Positions 62,011 through 64,000 of a DNA stretch of 64,000 nt are shown one piece after another. Made by a program: the position numbers and the translations under genes. Source of the stretch: Rapana venosa. Its lineage: Eukaryota > Mollusca > Gastropoda > Neogastropoda > Muricidae. Under the pieces are notes generated by a model. The model made no database searches. It saw nothing but the letters and a program-made list of their open reading frames with translations, and was not told the origin of the DNA. How positions within the stretch are numbered: the first letter of the stretch is position 1; each line of letters opens with the position of its first letter. The DNA is taken from NCBI GenBank assembly GCA_028751875.1, contig CM054134.1, positions 39,782,308-39,846,307 on the forward strand, written 5' to 3'.

Positions 62011-62486
62011 CACAACACAACACAACACAAACACAACACTCTCACCTGTAACAAATCCGGATCCACCTCGCCAGACTCAAAATCGATGTGCTCCAAGTCA
62101 GAGAAGTCGGGCAGAGAAGGAAAGTCCCTCTCTCTGCTGCTCACATCAAAACTGGACGAGGCTCGTGCACTGCCCGCACCACGGAAATCCGTCACCCCTT
62201 CCGCACCATCGTGAGAATCCGCACCGCGAGACAAGTCCTCCTCAAACTGTCTTGAGCGAGATTGCGTTTCTTCCACGAAATGTTTCAGATCTTCAAAATC
62301 TTTGGAGATGTCAATGTCTTTGGGAACCCGGCCTCTTCTGTGTGAGGAGTCGTCCTCCGCGTTGTCCTCGTCGTCGACGTCGTCGTCGTCGTCTAGCGCC
62401 TCGGGGATGAGTGAGGACGAGTCACTGAGATGGTGACGGTCGTTGCGAAGACCGTGGTGAACGTCCCGTCGGTGATTTTCGATTAT
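42343..62486 (-). CDS. Gene model: I-set Ig-domain cytoskeletal/sarcomeric protein (palladin/zormin-like), C-terminal 1252 residues
   Basis: Eleven exons (62486-62046, 60622-60399, 59844-59393, 58352-58161, 57211-57041, 55933-55796, 54794-54532, 52780-51923, 49243-48899, 48234-48220, 43002-42343) join with matching phases into 3759 nt ending at TAA 42345-42343. The chain has an acidic N-terminal part (residues 1-338), Ig domain 1 (about 339-436), Ig domain 2 (about 437-539) and a long Ser/Pro-rich disordered tail (540-1252). No signal peptide or membrane segment is seen, so it is presumably cytoplasmic. Paired I-set domains in disordered context are the pattern of palladin, myopalladin, zormin and MLCK-type actin or Z-disc proteins; the exact orthologue is not determined. 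The 5' end lies right of the window. An extra exon at about 53983-54039 is possible. Confidence 0.82.
43003..44606 (-). other. Intron with dense microsatellites
   Basis: CA-rich blocks at 43680-43785 and 44041-44330, a G-run at 43788-43806, a pure (CT)n at 43977-44039 and a pure (CA)n at 44389-44448. Frames across them are repeat translations. Confidence 0.85.
44607..45475. repeat. 41-bp minisatellite, about 21 units
   Basis: Unit words are AAGCTATAATTCATTACCAT, TCCATCCATATCACAGAAAGG. Units are nearly identical; differences are mostly A/T swaps (ATATC or ATTTC; CCAT or CTAT) and a few short units at both ends. It lies in the intron before the last coding exon of the Ig gene. Confidence 0.97.
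45500..45990. repeat. Diverged tandem repeat, about 105-bp unit
   Basis: Five related units begin near 45503, 45605, 45711, 45822 and 45968. Shared words are GGCTTCTGTTGCGGCAAAC, GTCAATACTTTAA and AAATGTCTAAT. Unit identity is low, so the array is old. Confidence 0.7.
46078..46232. repeat. (GT)n microsatellite with GAGT interruptions
   Basis: GT dinucleotide run with regular GTGAGT and GTGCGT interruptions. Confidence 0.95.
46233..48219 (-). other. Intron, no exon recognised
   Basis: AT-rich sequence, with a C-run at 47919-47944. A less AT-rich patch at 47107-47190 has no frame with splice sites that fits the phase-0 junction. Confidence 0.45.
48220..48234 (-). CDS. 15-nt microexon of Ig-domain gene (DELSK)
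   Basis: On the minus strand a pyrimidine-rich acceptor (TCACTTTTATCTTTCAG) is followed by GATGAGCTGAGCAAA and a strong donor GTGAGT. The 15 bases are exactly five codons in the phase-0 frame shared by the flanking exons, adding DELSK between GNFKR and VHSITARS. Both splice sites are good and phase fits, so a spliced microexon is likely. It could be alternatively included, because skipping keeps the frame. Confidence 0.6.
48265..48580. repeat. (GT)n blocks and a duplicated 110-bp segment
   Basis: The segment with GTGTATTGATGTA, AAGCCTATTTTTGTAATTTA and GCATACGCAGGCATGTTTAT occurs twice (about 48313-48390 and 48430-48506), each flanked by (GT)n. A long (GT)n follows at 48508-48579. Confidence 0.92.
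48899..49243 (-). CDS. 345-nt exon of Ig-domain gene, Ser/Pro-rich
   Basis: The acceptor CCGTTTCCTCAG precedes 49243 and the donor GTGAGT follows 48899. It is in phase 0 at both ends. It encodes a Ser-rich run encoded by CAG/AGC-type triplets, a proline stretch (DPRPPPVHMVGE) and a more ordered-looking acidic/helical segment with DADSGVELPSVSRLKAMFAH. The latter may be a short helix involved in actin or partner binding, by analogy only. Confidence 0.85.
49244..49690 (-). other. Intron, nothing recognised
   Basis: Contains short CAGTCAGT repeats near 49322-49385; otherwise unremarkable. Confidence 0.5.
49691..51195. repeat. Cluster of four microsatellites in one intron
   Basis: (CT)n at 49691-49747, (GA)n with small interruptions at 50008-50178, (CA)n at 50387-50442 and an interrupted (GT)n at 50970-51174. 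The spacers between them have no recognised exon. Confidence 0.95.
51395..51470 (+). mobile_element. LINE or SINE 3' tail with (TTGAC)n
   Basis: GTGCCCTTCATGGGATGATT followed by AAAGTGTTTTTGACTTGAC repeats looks like the tail of a non-LTR element ending in a short microsatellite. The body is absent or unrecognisable. Confidence 0.5.
51923..52780 (-). CDS. 858-nt exon of Ig-domain gene, disordered tail
   Basis: The acceptor GTGTCACTCCGCAG precedes 52780 and the donor GTATGA follows 51923; phase 0 at both ends. Residues start GQTAKSGRKLTPNTLSVLQA, with a short helix (LQAAQEIIQQEKR), followed by about 250 Ser/Pro/Asp-rich residues with patches such as MYLPPLDDDDGSG and RRPRSPPSSSTSSSTHASD. A final RREEKAERKKWSVTLDPYSP patch is basic and could be a short binding site. 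It has a strong CpG signal compared with flanking introns. Confidence 0.88.
52781..53982 (-). other. Intron, nothing recognised
   Basis: AT-rich sequence without accepted exons or clear repeats. Confidence 0.5.
53983..54178 (-). CDS. Ambiguous exon: 59-residue ORF or 57-nt cassette exon
   Basis: Two readings compete. An ORF starts at ATG 54178-54176 (context GCAAAATGC), begins MPGYIANERLTSANLLLAKQ, is helical and acidic, and closes at TGA 54001-53999. Alternatively the segment 54039-53983 is a phase-0 cassette with acceptor CCCACCTCAG and donor GTGAGG, reading MCAWNNLLTVHSCEDTASR between the exons at 54532 and 52780. The first frame cannot splice in frame to any downstream exon. The first reading looks more protein-like; the second fits phase. 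It could be an alternative first exon or a separate short gene. Confidence 0.35.
54421..54505. repeat. (CA)n microsatellite next to a splice donor
   Basis: (CA)n with two small interruptions. On the pre-mRNA of the minus-strand gene it is a (UG)n run starting about 25 bases past the donor at 54531. Confidence 0.95.
54532..54794 (-). CDS. 263-nt exon of Ig-domain gene, after Ig domain 2
   Basis: The acceptor TGTGGTGTTGCAG precedes 54794 and the donor GTAAGT follows 54532. Entry is phase 1, completing a Glu codon with the previous exon; exit is phase 0. It reads GQPIPPPIRAASSLTTLHTD followed by Ser/Asp-rich linker with DSDSERSTSAVVSDS and ends DTAPASAEE. It is a disordered linker with no domain. 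Confidence 0.85.
54795..55795 (-). other. Intron with (GT)n and TC/TGTC repeats
   Basis: (GT)n at 55012-55066 and a long compound (TC)n, (TGTC)n, TCTCTG repeat at 55513-55760 that ends about 30 bases from the donor of the Ig-domain exon. Confidence 0.9.
55796..55933 (-). CDS. Ig domain 2, C-terminal half
   Basis: The acceptor TTCTATGTGCAG precedes 55933 and the donor GTGAGT follows 55796; phase 1 at both ends, the usual arrangement for splitting Ig domains. It encodes strands D to G of an I-set fold: KFGNRDYLLTLEQVTMEEDA, then EYMVVARNVAGQVKSTAQLI and VEPRE. The tyrosine-corner pattern is present (DAEY), but the position of the second disulphide cysteine is Val (YMVVA instead of YxC), so the domain has no canonical disulphide. 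This is tolerated in cytoplasmic Ig domains. Confidence 0.92.
55934..57040 (-). other. Intron; purine-rich GAG/CAG tract and (GT)n
   Basis: GAG/CAG-type trinucleotide-rich tract at 55975-56095 close to the acceptor of the Ig exon, (GT)n at 56490-56547 and short GACA repeats at 56630-56750. No exon recognised. Confidence 0.6.
57041..57211 (-). CDS. Ig domain 2, N-terminal half
   Basis: The acceptor CGTGATGTTTCAG precedes 57211 and the donor GTACGA follows 57041; phase 1 at both ends. It reads DLKKPEFLKELKDVEVFEGQ and then SVKFRCKVKGYPPPRIHWYK, DGSLLKSNRSCRI. The I-set hallmarks are PEFLKEL (strand A), the cysteine in FRCKVKG, PPPRIHWYKDG with the core tryptophan, and a link to the next exon at strand D. 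It is very close in style to palladin, titin and MLCK Ig domains. Confidence 0.93.
57241..57970. repeat. Long CA-rich tract with a repeated GGCATCCATCCATT insert
   Basis: About 730 bases of (CA)n with many small interruptions. A short insert, CACGGCATCCATCCATT, recurs at about 57318, 57399 and 57474, showing that the tract grew partly by segmental duplication. The CA bias continues to about 58150. Confidence 0.93.
58161..58352 (-). CDS. Ig domain 1, C-terminal part
   Basis: The acceptor TTCTGTTGCAG precedes 58352 and the donor GTAGGG follows 58161; phase 1 at both ends. It encodes VFWYREQAEVEELEEGEDVE, then a strand block and QQAGQYMCIALSDRGKAIKY, LVVTVK. Core tryptophan and the second cysteine (YMC) are both present, so this domain keeps the canonical Cys pair. 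The usual Asp two positions before the Gly is replaced by Gln. Confidence 0.93.
58360..58455. repeat. CAGAA/CAGAT pentamer array
   Basis: About 18 units of 5-bp repeats (CAGAA, CAGAT, CAGAC, CAGAG) directly next to the acceptor of the Ig domain 1 exon. On the pre-mRNA it is a TTCTG/ATCTG pyrimidine-rich tract that could serve as the polypyrimidine tract. Confidence 0.93.
58456..59392 (-). other. Intron, nothing recognised
   Basis: AT-rich sequence with no repeat or exon that I can support. Confidence 0.5.
59393..59844 (-). CDS. 452-nt exon: acidic linker and start of Ig domain 1
   Basis: The acceptor CTTGTGCGTGCAG precedes 59844 and the donor GTGAGT follows 59393; entry phase 2, exit phase 1. 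It starts DVDQLSDFSDN followed by six Asp encoded by a GAC/GAT triplet run (59792-59810), then a Ser/Pro-rich basic segment (RYKRSSSPPSLRPTSLIPSS) and an acidic segment. The end opens the Ig domain with DDPKFVAPPESVTVQEGEPV and KLSCRVSG, giving the first cysteine. CpG-rich compared with its flanks. Confidence 0.9.
59845..60398 (-). other. Intron; C-run only
   Basis: Contains a C homopolymer patch at 60121-60148. No exon recognised. Confidence 0.5.
60399..60622 (-). CDS. 224-nt exon: Glu-rich segment with WRENWIFK motif
   Basis: The acceptor CCCTCCCTCTTCCAG precedes 60622 and the donor GTGAGG follows 60399; entry phase 0, exit phase 2. It reads MNLAVIPEETEEELEQEEAE, then WRENWIFKGQGPPPS and basic KDRRRQLR. 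The tryptophan pair with Arg/Lys inside a disordered context looks like a conserved short linear motif of large muscle proteins, but I cannot name its ligand. The first codon is ATG, which might also allow an internal start. Confidence 0.86.
60707..60833. repeat. (GT)n microsatellite
   Basis: GT run at about 60720-60790, with GCGT variants to 60833. Confidence 0.95.
60834..61643 (-). other. Intron, nothing recognised
   Basis: AT-rich, no repeat or exon that I can support. Confidence 0.5.
61644..62036. repeat. (GA)n, GACA and (CA)n compound microsatellite abutting a donor
   Basis: (GA)n from about 61650 to 61793 with GACAGACAGACA patches, more GACA repeats at 61850-61915, (CA)n at 61946-62008 and AACAC pentamers to 62036. 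The tract reaches within ten bases of the donor at 62045. Confidence 0.95.
62046..62486 (-). CDS. 441-nt exon of Ig-domain gene, acidic N-terminal part in window
   Basis: The acceptor TAATTATACTTGCAG precedes 62486 and the donor GTGAGA follows 62046; phase 0 at both ends. It reads IIENHRRDVHHGLRNDRHHL, then an Asp/Glu run (DDDDDVDDEDN) encoded by GAC/GAT triplets at about 62362-62396, then KDIDISKDFEDLKHFVEETQ and a Ser/Asp-rich block ending FESGEVDPDLLQ. The ISKDFEDLKHFVEE block is a likely helix. High CpG and the clean junction to the next exon support it. Upstream exons lie outside or are not recognised. Confidence 0.86.
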
Positions 62487-62574
62487 CTGCAAGTATAATT
62501 ATGTATGTGGAGGTGATTTGAGAGTGTTCTGTGGTGGGTTCAGCTGCCAGGTAAAATGTGTGAGAAGTAAATGG

Positions 62575-62870
62575 ATGTACGTGTGATCATGGTCAGTGTA
62601 AGTCAATAAGTGTGTTTATGGTCAGTGTAAGTCAATAAGTGTGTTATTGGTCAGTGTAAGTCAATAAGTGTGATCATGGTCAGTGTAAGTCAATAAGTGT
62701 GTTATTGGTCAGTGTAAGTCAATAAGTGTGTTAAAGGTCAGTGTAAGTCAATAAGTGTGTTATTGATCAGTGTAAGTCAACAAGTGTATTCATGGTCAGT
62801 GTTAGTCAATGTGTTATTGGTCAGGGTAAGTCATTAAGTGTGTTATTGGTCAGTGTAAGTCAACAGGAAT
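62575..62870. repeat. 29-bp tandem array, about ten units
   Basis: Units carry GGTCAGTGTAAGTCAATAAG with TGTGTTAT or TGTGATCAT spacers. Unit length varies slightly. The array lies in the intron or flank upstream of the exon at 62486. Confidence 0.95.
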
Positions 62871-64000
62871 AAACTTGAATTGTTAAAGTAAACACACAGA
62901 AATGACTATATTCCTGCACAGGAGTCTACAGACACACAGAGATGTAGATGCATAATAACAGACAACTTTTAAAAAATAAAAAAAGACAGGCTAAAGCACA
63001 TGCCGGTGCTCACGCACCCACCCCCCACCCCCCAACACACACACACACCTATTTTACCAATTTCACCACTACACGAACATAAGCTCGTGTGATCACACGC
63101 ATGGATACCCACCCATCTACACTGGTCTTTATCAGTCTCTCCATCTATTTGCAGCTACCTCTACAATGCCCTTTACACGCACCTTTACCATTACCTTTAT
63201 CGCATTACCAGCATCTGTGTCACGACGACACTACTCTATGCCGTCCATGATTGGGGCCACTCCCTTTTCCATGGTCACTCATTGATATTGTTCTCTTTCC
63301 GTAAACGCCTCGTTTTGTGTAGTGATAGCTATACACTGCCTACCATTGACGGTAATGACTATGCAATTCACTTCAAATACTTTTTCATCTCAAACCATAG
63401 ACATTCATTTAGGTTATGAGCTTTGAAAGTCTACATTAGTAGTCCATATATTAGCTGTTAGTCATGTTGAATGTCATGATTTTATTCAGAATCAAAGTAA
63501 GATGGAAATTAGCCCTCTGATATCACTGATAATATTTTTATACGATACAACATTACACTGATATAGCGCCAACTCCTCAGATGGGGTTGTGCTTCAAATA
63601 ATTTTCTCTAAGTGTCTCAAATAATTTTATCATATCGATTCATGTATGTTGCTTATGCCATCGTAACAGCATACAGCTCAGTATTCCGCTACTAAACAAG
63701 CAATAGGGAAAACAACGAAATATGCCAGAAAGGGAGGCACCTAGCCTTCATGGCACAGAAATATCACTGAACAGATTTTCTGAGTGAACAGATGTAGAGT
63801 GTTGCAGGGATGGGACACAAAAACGCATTCTATCTGCCAACCTGAAGGTCTTTGTGAAGTCCATGGCAACAAAACAGCCCTGTCTTGTTGTATGTATCTT
63901 TTCTTGACCACAGCTACCATTTTGCACAAGATGGGTGAATCACACAGTGTGCTAGACTAGCTGTGAAAGCTTAGAAAGCTGTGCATGTGGTGAGAACTGC
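62871..64000. other. Upstream intron or flank, no exon recognised
   Basis: Contains a C-rich patch at 63017-63033 and a possible short LINE-tail word (GATATAGCGCC near 63561). A minus-strand frame at 63741-63929 has no acceptor or donor that fits the phase-0 start of the exon at 62486. Confidence 0.45.

Noticed and set aside
63741..63929. Minus-strand frame that might be an upstream exon of the Ig gene
   Set aside because: No acceptor/donor pair giving phase 0 into the exon at 62486, and composition is like the surrounding intron.

Overview
The window is eukaryotic nuclear DNA, most likely from a mollusc and probably a gastropod. Genes are split into short exons with GT/AG junctions. Introns and spacers are packed with (CA)n, (GA)n and (AT)n microsatellites. 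Interspersed repeats include a tRNA-headed SINE whose body I recognise from gastropod genomes, an RTE-like LINE, a CR1/L2-like LINE and short inverted-repeat elements. There is no prokaryotic signal: no operons, ribosome binding sites or CRISPR. The species call is inference from repeat style.

Plus strand, about 1.4-29 kb: six exons (1410-1538, 7782-7829, 16730-16810, 20809-20928, 24354-24650, 28793-28997) join in one frame with every intron in phase 2. They end at a TAA at 28995 and give about 292 C-terminal residues of an acidic, Ser-rich protein. Its tail carries a DFRxxL motif like the actin-binding repeats of myosin light chain kinases. The N-terminus lies left of the window. Introns hold a SINE, a 3.2 kb LINE (8159-11404), a CR1/L2-like LINE remnant (13600-14590), a short LINE fragment and two short inverted-repeat elements, one of them inside a 20-bp tandem array.

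Middle, about 29-42 kb: mostly intergenic. It holds 3' UTR sequence, several minisatellites, an isolated exon-like ORF (33034-33201) and a possible terminal exon with a poly(A) signal (36372-36541).

Minus strand, 62.5-42.3 kb: eleven exons join without a break in frame (3759 nt, 1252 residues plus stop). They encode the C-terminal part of a cytoskeletal or sarcomeric protein with two I-set immunoglobulin domains inside long acidic and Ser/Pro-rich disordered stretches, in the general style of palladin, myopalladin or zormin. It includes a 15-nt microexon. Its 5' end lies right of the window. The two genes converge and both look like actin-cytoskeleton or muscle proteins. That they work together is inference only.
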